Below, piece after piece: positions 13,501 through 24,419 of a stretch of DNA of 64,000 bases. Each line of letters starts with the position of its first letter. Within the stretch, counting starts at the first letter, position 1. The stretch comes from Amphimedon queenslandica (lineage: Eukaryota > Porifera > Demospongiae > Haplosclerida > Niphatidae): NCBI RefSeq assembly GCF_000090795.2, contig NW_003546357.1, positions 31,282 through 95,281 on the forward strand, read 5' to 3'. Under the pieces are notes generated by a model, which did no database searches, was not told where the DNA came from, and saw nothing but the letters and a program-made list of their open reading frames with translations. The position numbers and the translations under genes are program-made.

Positions 13501-16500
13501 TCAATTACTGAATATTTATTAACTCAACCAATATTGAGTTTTGTGTTATCAGGCCACACCCCTTCAACCAGTATTGATGATGCTCTTAGTACCAGTGATA
13601 CTGATGAGTCTGATGATCAAGAACACTTCAATCCGAAGAGGAACTCCGTAACACTTAAACTACACTGCATTCAAACAAAGTACACATACATGTGCATGTA
13701 AATGTACCGTATATCCTTAAAGAAATGCCGGATGTGAATAAATGCTGGGGTAGTGATAGAATTAAAGTATAAATATGCAAATCTAGCCCTACAAAAACTT
13801 AGATGCCTTGTAGATACATGTACTTCCTTAAGTTTCTGAGGGGAAGTGCATGAGGTCACGGGTTCAAATCCCGCTCTGGGCCCAATTTTTTTAATTTTTA
13901 AATTTTTTGAGGTCCAAATGCCATTTTCGGAAATACCTTAAGCCTACTATTATTTGCATCTACTAATTTCAGTGAAATCAGCAAAAGTCATGTTTAGCGT
14001 TACTAATTTTAGCGTTTTTAACCAAATTAACTATAAATAATAACCATTATAATGAATAATAATTATTTTGGCGTCTATTTAATTTAGCGGTTTTAAGCTC
14101 TCTCGCTAATATAGCTAAATTTAGTAGACGCTAAAAATAGTAGGCTTAAGGTAGATGCCTGGGCTTTTATTCAAGGAGATATGGTATACATTTGGTTATT
14201 TGGATGAATTCTATAAATACCTTTGTCTATTCGTTACTAATAGCAAGAGTGCATATACATGTACATGTACATTGTGTACATTTACATGTGTTTTAATTAT
14301 TATTATTATCACGAGTGTAATACATTGTACATGTACTGTAGTTAGAAAGTACTGTACAGCAACTCTATATACTGTAGGTCCATGCAAGAGTTATTGGTCT
14401 CTTTTGATCCTCCTGATGTCACTGGAATACCACCACAAGACCCCCTACCAACATTACCGGACTCCCTCACTGCAGCACAGGACCCCTTACCATCAATGCC
14501 AGACCCTATTCCTCCACTAGATACCATTACTCCATCAGTTGCTAGTATATTACCATTAACTATTGATTCTACTCAATTTGGTCCTGGTCAGTCATCACCA
14601 GCTGTCAAGTTGTTGTCTCCAGTTTCATTTTTATCACTACCTTCGGACTCACGTCAACCTGATCACGTCTTACGATCACCGAGTGATTTTGTTAGTTTCT
14701 CTTCTCCAGTATCTAGTGGGAGTGGTCTGTTAGTGACCCCACCCACAATAGATAACGAATTAATAGCAATTAGTTCCAGTGGTGCTAGTAACGATTCTTT
14801 TCCGTCAGCACTGGTAGAGGGTGTGGCTAACGAGGGCGCTCCATTACTAGAGGAGTCACTAGTTCATGAAGAGGAATGGCCAGTGATAGAACAAGTACAA
14901 TCTAGTGATGACTTAAGGAAACATGCTTCCAATATAGTGTCAATGGTGATGGATACAGCCCTAGCAACTGTTGCTGCTATGAGAGAGGAGGAGGAAGAGG
15001 AAGAGGAGAGTACTGGAGATGAGACTGATGATGATGATGAGGGGGAGGAGTCTGTAGGTGGAGCTAAAGATGATGATGAGGTTCTTGTACAGAGTGATGG
15101 AGTAATGCATTCATTAATCAATAAATTGGTATTGCAACAACAAGAAATGAAGTGAGTATGAGTCTATGTACATACTGTGCATAAAATTCCCCATGTTGTT
15201 TTACAGTTCTTGAAGTAAACATGTACATATATTTAGTGTACATGGAATACATAAAATACATAAAATACATAAAATTGATGTTACCTAGGCTTTGGATCAT
15301 AACTGTAAATCCTCATTTGTTTACCTACTGTATAATTAATACATATACACACATGTATTATTCTTGTTATTATTTTAGACAAGAAGCTGATGAGAGAATG
15401 ACGCAGATGATGCTTGAGTTCAAAAATGAAATTGAGACTATGAACAAAGAAATGATGAGTGCAATGAAAGAACAACTTAAAGAAAATAGTAAGAGAGAGA
15501 GAGAGTTGCTTACTTTACAAGTACATGTATTACAGTATGCTGTAACTTTTAGTTGTACTTTAAGAGCAATTAAAATTTTTCTTTAATTTTTTATTACATT
15601 TGGTACTGTGATATTGATGCATAATGTACATGTCACTATTTATAATTTTTGTAACACCTTGCCACAACTACACGTGTAAGTTATTTCAATAAATTTTCTA
15701 GATCAAAAGATTGAGAAATTAATAAAATCACATGAATTGAAGCGAAATGACAGGATATCACAATCATTGACTCAAACTGTTCAGACAAGCATTGCTGGTA
15801 GACTGGAAAAATCTGTTAAGAATGAAACAAAAAATACAATAATACCAGGTACAGTATACACATGCATGTACATGTGCATGTAATTGGTATTAAATTTTCT
15901 TCTACACTTAATTGTATATACAATTAATGTCCATTATTGTATTCATTATTGTCGTATGGCCTAAAGGTATTTTGTAATGATTGTTGTAAGATCGACTTAA
16001 AATTATTTAGAGGATCATTTTTTAAAATATTCTGTACTATTATAGCCCATGATTTTTCAAAGAAACACATGTACATGTAGGTCCACAATTTTTACTAAAT
16101 TTTTATATTGGTGTCTTGCTTTATGCTATGTAGAAAATTTGAGCTGATTCTGAGCTGAAACTTTTCGTTTTATGGCCATTTTTGAAATTGGCCAATTTTT
16201 AAAAATACATGTACTGTACTTTGTACTATGGCCAGGGATTCATACAAGATTTTTTTGATTGAGTGGTCCAACATGATGAAAATTAATAACAATGCATTGT
16301 TCTTATGTTATTAGTGATACAGAAGTCTTTATTAACAACACAAGAAGGTATTAATAGATCAGTAAATGAGCAACTCATTGCTACCAATACTGCCATCAAT
16401 ACTCACCTACACCAAATACTACACACTGAGGTAATGACTACATGTACATGTACATCTACTTGTACTACATGTATGTGTAATGGCAAATGTTGCCCATTCG

Positions 16501-19500
16501 AATGCCATTTCTACATGTACACATATAAGTGCTCATGCTTTAATTTTAAAAACTTTAATTTCAAGTCTGCAGCTGGCTTTTCATAAGCTTCTGGCTCATT
16601 GCTCATTCTAGTTTCACTTATTAATTAATTCATACTTGTCTTGTTTTTAGGGTCTTGTTCAAGCTATTGCCAATGCTATTGCTGGAGTTATGCCTCACAT
16701 ATTACCTGTTGTCATGGAAACACTGTTTAAGAATACATTGCTTCCATCATTTGAGCGTTCCTGTCAAGCAATGTTTAGACAGTTAGATGAAGCTTTTCGG
16801 CAGGGCACTACTGAATGTAAGGACTAATGTTTCTGAATACTGTACTTGTATAGTAGGTTTCTCATTATAATTTCATTTATTGTAAAAATCAATGATTTTA
16901 TTATGCCCTAATAAAATAATTATTGTGTATTGTTAAATTCAATTTAATTGTTGGCTCTTTGACCAGACAAATGTAGCCTGTTGTTATGTTAATAATGCCA
17001 GCTGTTTATAACTTAATAGATATATCCCAGCTTCATGATGTAACTGATAGATCTGAGGATACAGCTGCTATCAATCAAATGTCAACTTCTCTTCAATCAC
17101 TCATTTCATCATTTAATACAACCTCTTCTCCAATCCTTCCTTTGATTCAAGCATCATTACACACTGAACTCTCTCTTTTATTGCCAAGGTACTATAAATC
17201 AATTAATGTACATTAATAGACTTATTCGTAAATTGTTGTTGATGATCTACATGTACTGTACATTGTAATTTGATAACGATTTTAAATGCCTGCATTGACT
17301 GCCAAATACATGTACATGTATGCATGTGGAATGTTTGGAATTTGTGTGTGTGGGTGTATGAGTATGGGAGCTAATACAGTAAAATCGAGTGAAGACCATC
17401 CTAAACAGGCTCCTAAAAGCAGAGAGCAGCAGTAGAGATGAACTTGGAGGGCATAGACAGCCAAGAGAAGCATCCTTAAGTCCTTTGAGAACCTCTAGAG
17501 CGTGTGAGCGCTTGCTACTACAGAACATGTGACTGGGAGGTACCGCAGTACTTCCTAGGCGTAGCACAGCGAAGAGTAGCGAAGTAAAATAACTACCTAC
17601 AAACTACCTACAAAGTTCTCTTCTCCACTGTACTCTACTTTTACTACTTAGCTTTTTTAAAGCACTCTACTGTATCTGTATAATTATTATGTATAACAAA
17701 CTTAGAGGTATGTGTAAGTGACTGAATTAGAACCACATGGAACAGTAATTTTTAAAAAAGTTTTAAGATATAATTAATTTTAGTTAGTAATTTTTAAATT
17801 TAGAGTGAGAGGAATTACAATACATGCTTTCTTGTATAAGCTGAGATAAGTACATGTACAGTACATGTATGATAAATTTATAATAACAGTTTTAGATTTT
17901 AGTAGCCTGCAGGATTTGCCACGAAGCATATATGCTAAGTAAGTTTAAAAGCTAGGGAGCTATAAAGCATGCTTTATGAGCTGGCAGCCTGAAAAACACT
18001 ACAATAGTGCATGTTCATGTACTTCATGTATGGCTTGAGGGCAACTTTAAAAATTGTAACAAAATTGATTTGATCGTAATCAGCTCAAACTTACTACATA
18101 TAGTACATGTACTGTACATGTAGCATAAGAATTTACGTACATGTACTGTACATGTATTTAAGCATGTACATGTATTTAGCAGAAAAAGTGGAGAATTCTC
18201 TTCTAATTATTTTTGGTGTCGAAATTTGGCTCATGACCCTATGCTACTAGTACATGTACACGTACATGTATATGTATGTGTACATGTATCTGTAGTATTT
18301 TGCTTTTTTTTTGTGGAAATAATTTGGTATAGGTTTAAAATGACTAAACTATTTCAATCAAAAGTTTTTGAGCAGCCAAAATTTGTGATGTAATTATCAA
18401 AGAACGAGTAAGTCAAGACCTGACTCTATCTATTAGTGCTTGCAGTACTTCAATCTGTCACTTCATTACTAAGTTATAAAAAAAGGCTTTCACCATTTGA
18501 CAGAATTATAGCCATTTATTATCTGTAAATTGGTCATTGTTTGCATCTCTAGCCCTTATACTAGTAATGTGGGAAACAGCATGATGAAGAAGGTTATATT
18601 TTTGTACGAAAAAGGCAAATAGTAGTATACATGTAGTACAGGAATTTCAGCCTGGTAACTTCAAAAATTTGTAAAAATTTGAATTTGATCGGAAACAGTT
18701 CGAACTTAATTGCTACACAACATAAGAACATTATATTTATCAGAAACAAATACAAAAATGAAAACTTATGTTATAGCGATTTTTCAAAGAAAAATACAAA
18801 TTAAAACAAAATGTAAGCTACATGCATGTACATGTACGTGTACATTGTATACATTTGTATGTTCAAAGTACTATAATAAAATCTAATAGTTGAAATTATT
18901 ATTGTTATTAGGTTACAGGATTCAGTTAAAGAATCAGTTGCTATAGTGATTAAAGATGAGTTGATAAATTTACTTGAAGAAAAATCAGCTACCAACAATC
19001 AACAGCACCAGGTAATCTAATTAATATTAAAATAATAAATTCAGTTTTTTATTATTATGTCCATGTGCATGTACAAAATATTATATTGATATAAATCATA
19101 AAAGAGAGAGCCCAGGGAAGGCAAAAAAAGCTAATAAGGTTATTGTTATTTTAATTTTATTATTGGGAAGAAAAAGGGAACGAAAAGAGCAGGCCTGGGG
19201 TAATAGTAATATGTAATAGTAATTGTAATAGTAACGATTACAGGGCACCAAGTAATAGTAATAGTAATAGTAATAGAATCTTTGGCAACAGGAAGTAATA
19301 GTAATAGTAATAGTAATAATTGTCAAAGTAATATGTAATCTCAATATTACATAGCTATTACTTGCAGTGTTACACTAATAAGTGACAATAGGAAAATAGC
19401 ACGTTAGCCAGGAACTATTGCTCAGTACTGAGACTTTTTATCATAAATATAACAAAGCATCCTTAATTAGAAACTATAAAATGGCTTAGATTAACTTCAA

Positions 19501-21283
19501 AATTAGATTATTTTTATCAGTAACCTATAAAAATCTATGGCGTATTGTAATAGTAATTGTAGTAGTAATATACTTTGTTGTAATAGTAATAGTAATAGAT
19601 TACTTTGATAAAAGGCTGTAATAGTAATAGTAATATAATAGTTAAAATTTTCAAGTAATAGTAATAGTAATAGATTACATTTAATTGTAATTGACCCCAG
19701 GCCTGGAAAAGAGCAAAACACATTCAAACAAATTATTATCATTATAGGATAAATTAATGCAGCTAATAGAGTCTAAGGAATATGATACTGCATTTAACCT
19801 GGCACTCTCTACATCAAATCTCAGTTTAGTAATGTTCCTCTGCCATCATGTTAGTCCAGAAGAAGTCTTTGATAGCAATAGCCAGTGTCCATTGTCTCAA
19901 CCAGTCCTGTTATCATTAATACAGCAGATAACTGTGGATATCAGTGATGATGTTGAACTAAAAATAAAGTAAGAGAATGGGGTGATAATACAAGTATCAC
20001 ATAATCTAATTGGGGCGAGCATGAGCGAGCCCCACTCAGGCAAAGTCTCTCTCCCTCTGTATGTATGTACATGTATGTACGTACGTCTCCCCAGTCACGC
20101 CTATTCTAGTCACACCCCATGTGTGCACTACTACTCTCTATTTAAAATCAATGATCTAATGCGGTAGCATTCCGAGGAAGTATTTTCATTGGTGTGAGTG
20201 TGGTTGCAATGAAACAAATACAAAATGGCAACTATCAAGGTTATGTGAAAACAAAATGGCGACTATCAAGAAACCAGCTCAAGCAAATCTTACTGAAGCT
20301 TACTTGCAGCAAATAAGACTGATCTGTTGTCCAGGCACTTCTCCAGCAAAAAGAAGTTAAGAAAGCAGATATAAATCTTAAAGGTCTTTTTACTTATGGT
20401 TGAATAACAAAATAAAAGGTTCAATTATTTTGATTGGCTCAGAGTCAAAGAAAAGGCCTATAGCAGTACTGTGCTTAGCTATACAGTTAAATTATGTTTA
20501 AATTGCAGCTGAGATTCTTTGCTAATAATAAAGATAGAAGATCAAGCTATGAAATTGTCTTCCAATGGGCCATGCATGCAAGTCAGTGCATGTGTATGCT
20601 CGTACTCGCCCCTTCATTGTTTTACATTCGTCTAGTAAAATTAAAGATTTCTCTTCTTGTACTGTGTCGTTGAGTAGATTCAAAAATTTTATGAAATAAC
20701 ATACACATACATGTACATGTACTTGTATAGTGTCTACAGCAGAAAGAATACAGCATAAAATTTTTGGGGGCTCTACATGTACATGTAAGTTTTTATTGTC
20801 CAAAAACCTGTTTGTGGATTTCATTATTTACTGACTAGCCATAATTTCACATACTACATACATGTACATGTACATGTATAATACAGTGTCTTTCACCATC
20901 TTTTATAAAAGCTCCTTGAAAGTCCAAATTCGAATCATACTGATCAGCTCTGATGCATATAAGTACTGTACATGTATGTACATGAATTAAGTTAAAGTAT
21001 TTGTACTTTACCTTTTATTAGGTATCTTGAACAATCAGTACTATCATTGGATCCACGTGATGCAGTAACTAGTGCTCATCTACCTACTGTAATGAAATTA
21101 TTAGCTGAACAATTAATTAAAGTATAATAATAAATAATAATACTAATAATAATATATTAACTATAGACTGAAGAGAAGATGAGGTCAGAAGGATTAGGCT
21201 CAGCTAGTTTATTTCGTACAATGAAAACTGTTCGAATGTTATCAGAACATGTAAGCAGTTCTTCATCTGCTGGTAAACACTAG
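1539..21283 (+). CDS. EDC4: EDC4, enhancer of mRNA-decapping protein 4 (complete, 19 exons; copy A)
   Basis: Scaffold of the cytoplasmic decapping complex (with DCP1/DCP2) in P-bodies. Exons: 1539-1591, 1683-1785, 2368-2660, 3056-3197, 7226-7336, 8451-8644, 8688-8783, 13267-13366, 13444-13679, 14378-15151, 15379-15488, 15702-15848, 16315-16430, 16651-16816, 17020-17188, 18912-19011, 19748-19968, 21022-21121, 21167-21283. They total 3,348 nt (1,115 aa) in one frame with GT-AG borders. Exons 3-9 encode the WD40-type N-terminal domain (DEAGNLYVYD, SFSPDGNVLAT, FWRFLVTGS, IKIWCTVNW). Exon 10 is a Ser/Pro- and acid-rich linker. Exons 11-19 are the helical C-terminal region (SIAGRLEKSVK, FERSCQAMF, CPLSQPVLLSLIQQ). 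It is shorter than human EDC4 (about 1,400 aa), mainly in the linker. Introns 4 and 7 exceed 4 kb because of transposons. The family call rests on matches along the whole protein; the exact start is the least certain part. Confidence 0.93.
4768..5495. mobile_element. Nested TIR element (arms of about 44 bp)
   Basis: Left arm at about 4770-4815 (CATAGATAATAGAGTATAAA, continuing through GGGATTGG and GCGTAGGCGG). The inverse arm is at about 5443-5490 (CCGCCCACGCAG to ATATCTATGG), with only a few mismatches. It lies within the TATAGTCGG element. No coding capacity is seen. A related short remnant lies near 28790-28912. Confidence 0.6.
5740..6300. mobile_element. Hairpin MITE family, copy 1
   Basis: Bases about 6030-6295 form an almost perfect hairpin: AACAAGGTTAAGTAGGATTC on the left is matched by GAATCCTACTTAACCTTGTT on the right, and TTCTACTCTACATTG pairs with CAATGTAGAGTAGAA around the centre. 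The hairpin and its 5' flank (from about 5740) recur at about 50940-51525 with the same order, so the unit is longer than the hairpin itself. Confidence 0.7.
7638..8183. mobile_element. Large fold-back element with arms of about 260 bp, EDC4 intron 5
   Basis: 7638-7896 is the inverse of about 7922-8183. It starts TTTAAAGGGTAACTGCAATG and ends with the inverse. Arms include the GTGACGTCATAAGAGGC and ATGAGAATAAAGGATTATTT stretches. A ten-N assembly gap (7897-7906) sits exactly at the centre. Single-arm relatives lie at 44100-44325 and 63113-63395. No coding frame. Confidence 0.85.
7897..7906. other. Assembly gap (10 N) at palindrome centre
   Basis: Ten N between two inverted arms; the true spacer length is unknown. 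Confidence 0.99.
9287..9868. mobile_element. GGGGCGAGC family element, copy 1 (EDC4 intron 7, copy A only)
   Basis: It starts TGGGGCGAGCATGAGCGAGC (an internal hairpin, GGGGC...GCCCC) and ends ACATTCGTCTAG. Copy B has an uninterrupted site: CCTTGT runs straight into ACTTTAGC at about 34470. A second copy with the same ends is at 20010-20636. There is no clear target-site duplication and the 3' end is CTAG, which would suit a Helitron-like element, but the 5' end is not the usual TC. Confidence 0.75.
10414..10821. mobile_element. MITE with TIR of about 55 bp and 9-bp target-site duplication (MULE-like)
   Basis: TIRs begin TAGTCTCGCGTAGCCAGCCC / TAGTCTCGTGTAGCCAGCCC and include an inner CTCCCTCAACGGGAGGG hairpin. 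The flanks are GGAAAGACA at 10405-10413 and again at 10822-10830. Copy B of the duplication retains the empty site (GGGAAAGACTGTGGG, about 35000). A 9-bp duplication with long TIRs is typical of Mutator-like elements; that family call is inference. Confidence 0.88.
11060..12915 (-). pseudogene. Pogo/Tigger-like DDE transposase pseudogene (intron 7, copy A)
   Basis: Reading the minus strand from high to low coordinates gives pieces typical of pogo-type transposases: a region with GGP..IT.YWA and MSFIKRR-like coding (about 12500-12640), DIKA.IEMEEIAHSHVFKYNK (about 12400-12470), RVEIVGTY and QITAVVCG..DGKVLPFQLI (12246-12360), then a TDRLQ and NVNK-like stretch and KPDGAKWLVRVYDY near 11730. 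Stops and frame changes are frequent and a hAT-like MITE interrupts its end (11116-11716). The same relic is in copy B at about 35245-36455, so it predates the duplication. Substrate was the element's own ends; no function is expected now. Confidence 0.6.
11116..11716. mobile_element. hAT-like MITE, 601 bp, 8-bp target-site duplication
   Basis: Ends are TAGTGTTGTATTG and CAATACAACACTA. Flanks are CTATGAAG at 11108-11115 and at 11717-11724. Copy B has the single CTATGAAG empty site (about 35286-35293). The interior is built of degenerate GTTTTAGTTATGGTATTTT-type repeats. The 8-bp duplication suits hAT; the TIR sequence is not diagnostic. Confidence 0.87.
13700..13935 (+). repeat. tRNA-related SINE-like repeat
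   Basis: Contains a Pol III B-box-like GGTTCAAATCC at about 13860, followed by GCTCTGGGCC as in the 3' half of a tRNA. A conventional tRNA cloverleaf is not seen. The aligned copy B element is at about 37330-37530. A second B-box repeat of similar build is at 27464-27722. Confidence 0.5.
13936..14151. mobile_element. TA-target MITE, 216 bp (Tc1/mariner-like)
   Basis: TIRs CCTTAAGCCTACTATT and AATAGTAGGCTTAAGG; TA on both sides (13934-13935 and 14152-14153). Copy B has the empty site, AAAATAGATG at about 37527. The element interrupts the SINE-like repeat. TA duplication supports a Tc1/mariner/pogo source. Confidence 0.87.
17378..18868. other. Intron 15 block unique to copy A
   Basis: The duplicated copies align up to GGGAGCTAATAC and again from ACTATAAT.AAATCTAATAG, but the stretch between is unrelated in A and B (B: about 40735-42372). 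In A it contains ACATGT runs and an exon-like block at 17380-17560 that I cannot assign. No convincing gene. Confidence 0.5.
19190..19705. mobile_element. hAT MITE, 516 bp, with TAATAG repeats inside
   Basis: Perfect 11-bp TIRs CAGGCCTGGGG / CCCCAGGCCTG, flanked by the 8-bp duplication GAAAAGAG (19182-19189 and 19706-19713). Copy B keeps the empty site (AAAAAGAGCAAAACAC, about 42670). The interior consists largely of TAATAG units, which read TATTAC/TATTAT on the other strand. Confidence 0.92.
20010..20636. mobile_element. GGGGCGAGC family element, copy 2 (EDC4 intron 17, copy A only)
   Basis: Same ends as 9287-9868 (TGGGGCGAGCATGAGCGAGC ... CATTCGTCTAG) and near-identical interior, with small indels including an extra ACTATCAAG repeat. 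Copy B lacks it (TAATCTAAT runs into ACGTGTAC at about 42990). Confidence 0.75.
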
Positions 21284-21545
21284 TAATATAATACGTTAAC
21301 TGACATCATTTTAAATGTTTTGATTAATTATTAGGCAGTAACTATTTTTGACTTTTAATGTTGATTTAACATTATTATTATTATTGTATCATGACATTTA
21401 AACTTTCAAAATGATTTTCTTTCACTGAACCATTTTACTTTTTGTATTGAGTACTACTGACATGTTGATTATAGCTTTTAATGATTTTAGTGAATTTGGT
21501 GATTTAGTTTTGCCATTTTGTTCTCGCATTCCATGACACTTGCGT

Positions 21546-22280
21546 TTCACAAAATTAGTACTATTAATAGCTCACCATTAATTTTATTACAGGTAAGCCA
21601 AAATTTGCTATCCAGTATGACTTGCTACATGTAAATCGCAATCATTATCATCAGACCATTAATTTTAGACTTGCATAATTCACCCAAGGCAGTGAAGATG
21701 AGTTTCAATTTTTGCGACAGAGTCAAAAACATTGTATTCATGAAAATAACATAATACAGTATAATAATATCTTGATATTCACAGACTTAAAACTTGTTTT
21801 CATTATAGCATTATTCACCGTTCTATTAACATGCAGTGTCTAGCCTTTGCAAATTATTACATGTAGTTCTCAGCTGTTCATACTTATTATATTCACGTCA
21901 AAAGAGTAATTGCATTTTCACAAAATTAATACCACTGCAAGTTCCCCATTTACTTCATGGAAGCTAAAATTAGCTATCCACCATTACCTGCTAACTCACA
22001 ATCATTGTCATCAGACCGTTTGGACTTTCATAATTCACCAGCAGTATCATGAGGCAATGAAGATGAGTTTTAATTTTTACAACATAGTCAAAAGTGTGGT
22101 ATTCTTGAAAATAAAATACAGTAAGACAGTAGACATGTACATGTCTGTATAATTTTTACAAATTTGAAACTTGTTTTAATTTATAGCATAGTATTTATTT
22201 TTGTAGCAGCATGCAGTGTCTAACTTTTGGAGATCATTACATGTATATTATACATGTAGTTCCCAGCTGTTCAAGAAAAA
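21546..22280 (+). repeat. Diverged direct tandem duplication (about 370 bp unit) downstream of EDC4
   Basis: Unit 1 (about 21546-21885) and unit 2 (about 21918-22275) share, in order, CACAAAATTA, ATCATCAGACC, GAAGATGAGTTT, AACTTGTTTT, ATGCAGTGTCTA and CAGCTGTTCA. No reading frame is conserved between the units. Confidence 0.65.
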
Positions 22281-22410
22281 TGTTACATATATAAAAGTCT
22301 AAAACATTATCAACAATTTAGCTAATGAATGCAAAAAAATAATGTACTTTTCATTCAATTCCACTAAGTTGTGTACTAATTATTGTGTCATTTATAGGTT
22401 TAGTATTTTG

Positions 22411-23165
22411 TTTGTTTTTACTGAAGAAGTATTCAGAGGATGACATCATAATGTTGTCTTCAATGCAGTGTTTACTCCCTTGCCCCCACCCACTCCCAAT
22501 TGACTAGTCTACAGTATGTAATAGGGTTAAGTGCTGTTGTCCACACTAATAGCAAAAAATACAAAATAGACAAAAAGCAAAAGACTGTACCAAACAACAA
22601 TTTAAGAGAATTTAGATTTACCTTACAGACTAGTGTTCAAAACAAAAACGGCAGGGCCACAGGGGGTGAAAACTTCTTAGAGGAAAAACCCTCTTATGAG
22701 ACCAAAATCTCATCTTACACAAAACAAAGGAAATATAATAATACTACAAACTTTATCAGTGTCAAATTAATATTTGAATAATGATAATGTTATCACTACA
22801 ATACATGGACCAAAAGTATCGAAAGGTATATACATGCAACTTCTTACAGTTTTTTGGCTTAAACCATGCACTTATACTATGCACAGGTGTACAGAATTTG
22901 GTACTAAATGGCTTAATCTTTTCATCATCTAAAATTTTTTATGATTTTACTTAAAATTGGATATTTGTGAAAAAAATTTTTGTAACTTGACCAACATGAG
23001 CAGTTGTTACATCAGAGACAGGTACATGTAGTTTTCCGTGATTAGAACTTTTGTGATTACTATTATAAAGTTTCACAAAAATTTGAAGCCATACGGTAAA
23101 TTATTATAATGATAAACTATAATCTAACCATTACAAATCATATTTCATTTCTGTATTTGGCAAAA
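22411..23165. repeat. Repeat block, inverted copy present at 41155-41886
   Basis: The inverse of this block lies in intron 15 of EDC4 copy B (for example CTCCCTTGCCCCCACC here, and its inverse at about 41800). Neither copy has a clear TIR or a coding frame that I can identify. An 87-codon open stretch at 22521-22781 is probably chance. Confidence 0.65.
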
Positions 23166-23219
23166 TAAGCATAAAGTCTAAAACAATAAGGGCAATAATC
23201 AATCAAAACAATGTACATG

Positions 23220-24410
23220 TCTAGATACTCGATCTCTATGTAGTCATACAGTACTACCACATTGTCTCTGGTATTCTCTTTGCTGCTGGTTTTTGGTTCC
23301 TTTATTCTTGGTGATATATTAAAATGCTTCTTAAACTTCTCATTAACACTGCAACTCTCATCAACTGGTGGCCCATTAGTCTAACATTGAAAAGGAAAAT
23401 AAATACATGTAAATAGTATTGTATAGCATAAAATTTTGGAGAGACTAAAATTTTGCAAATTGCTAAATTTGGGTAATTGGCGAATATTAATTTGGCAAAT
23501 TAGTGGCCATGTGCCATTGAGCATGCGTTTAATGGCTCAAAATGGTGAATTTTTATTACGGCGAATGGCTATCAAAACACAAAATTTAATTCCCTCCAAT
23601 ATTTCCCACTATAGAGCAAACTGACTGTATCTGTTTGTTTCAATTTCTGTAAAACTTTAGCAGCTGCAACACTCCTAGCAATCTTACGTGAATGGGCAAT
23701 AGCCATGTCACGTATATTCTTATCATCAATTTCAATGACATAACAATGACCGTAATAGCTAAATAAATGAAAAAAAGTACTGAATCTAATCAAAAATAAA
23801 TTTATTTATGCCATTTAATGCATGTAAATAATTATTATCTCACTTTCAAGTTTGTCATTGTTTTTAAGATAAGCCAATTCAACGTAAAATCAAATTCTGA
23901 TATGAATTTTGATGCCTCTGAAAACAATTCTGGCACACGAAAGATCACAAAATATTCAGTCAGTCCTGCAGCTGTGTTAACAGCTCTAATCATACAATCA
24001 TATGCAATAATCTATTAAAAAATGTTAATTTTGGAGAAAAGGATCAAGGCATACCTCATCATACTCTTTAACATTAAAAATTGACACAGAGAACCAGGGT
24101 AATCATTCAATTCAGTCTTCAAAACAGCATGAGAAATTGACTCTAGTGATGCTTGTAGACACAGTAGAAAATTTTCATGATGTTTAATGAGACACCCCTT
24201 GCTCTCAGAATTACTCTGACATACTAATGCTTCCTTTCCCCTGTTTATTATTTAAAGGAGGATTTGAAAAAAAGGTAATGAACTTATTTCATTGCTTGTT
24301 TGCAATAGTCTTGAAGTGGTTGCAACCATTTATTCATCTGAAACTTTTCACAAAGTTTTTCCTCCTGAGCAAATTCAGAGTACTTGACTGTCGCTTCTTC
24401 CCAATTTAAA
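23220..24410 (-). CDS. Unidentified multi-exon gene or gene remnant (minus strand), one exon dsRBD-like
   Basis: Several minus-strand open stretches have plausible splice borders. They are about 24255-24409 (WEEATVKYSEF, CEKFQMNKWLQP), about 24052-24230 (CLQASLESISHAV, ends at GTATGC), 23860-24012 (CMIRAVNTAAGLTEYF), about 23620-23758 (YVIEIDDKN, then RKIARSVAAAKVLQKL) and 23220-23385 (KKHFNISPRIKEP). The fourth has the pattern of a double-stranded-RNA-binding domain's last strand and helix (basic residues followed by AAAKVLQKL). I could not connect the exons into one confirmed frame and do not recognise the protein. It abuts the acyl-CoA dehydrogenase pseudogene on the same strand, so some pieces may belong together. 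Gene status is uncertain. Confidence 0.35.
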
Positions 24411-24419
24411 CTCCTACTA

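Larger units (their letters stand above)
8901..20850 (+). repeat. EDC4: Segmental duplication, copy A (source side)
   Basis: EDC4 sequence from within intron 7 to within intron 17 is repeated in direct orientation at about 34079-43157. Exons are nearly identical and introns align base by base except for insertions. Copy A is longer because of insertions absent from copy B (about 9287-9868, 10414-10821, 11116-11716, 13936-14151, part of 17378-18868, 19190-19705, 20010-20636). Confidence 0.9.

Noticed and set aside
13840-13885. A functional tRNA gene
   Set aside because: Only a B-box and a 3'-half-like sequence are present; A box spacing and acceptor stem pairing are not convincing.
14864-15121. 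Serine-rich open frame on the minus strand
   Set aside because: It is the reverse of the acidic, Ser-rich EDC4 exon 10; GAG/GAT runs read as Ser-rich on the opposite strand.
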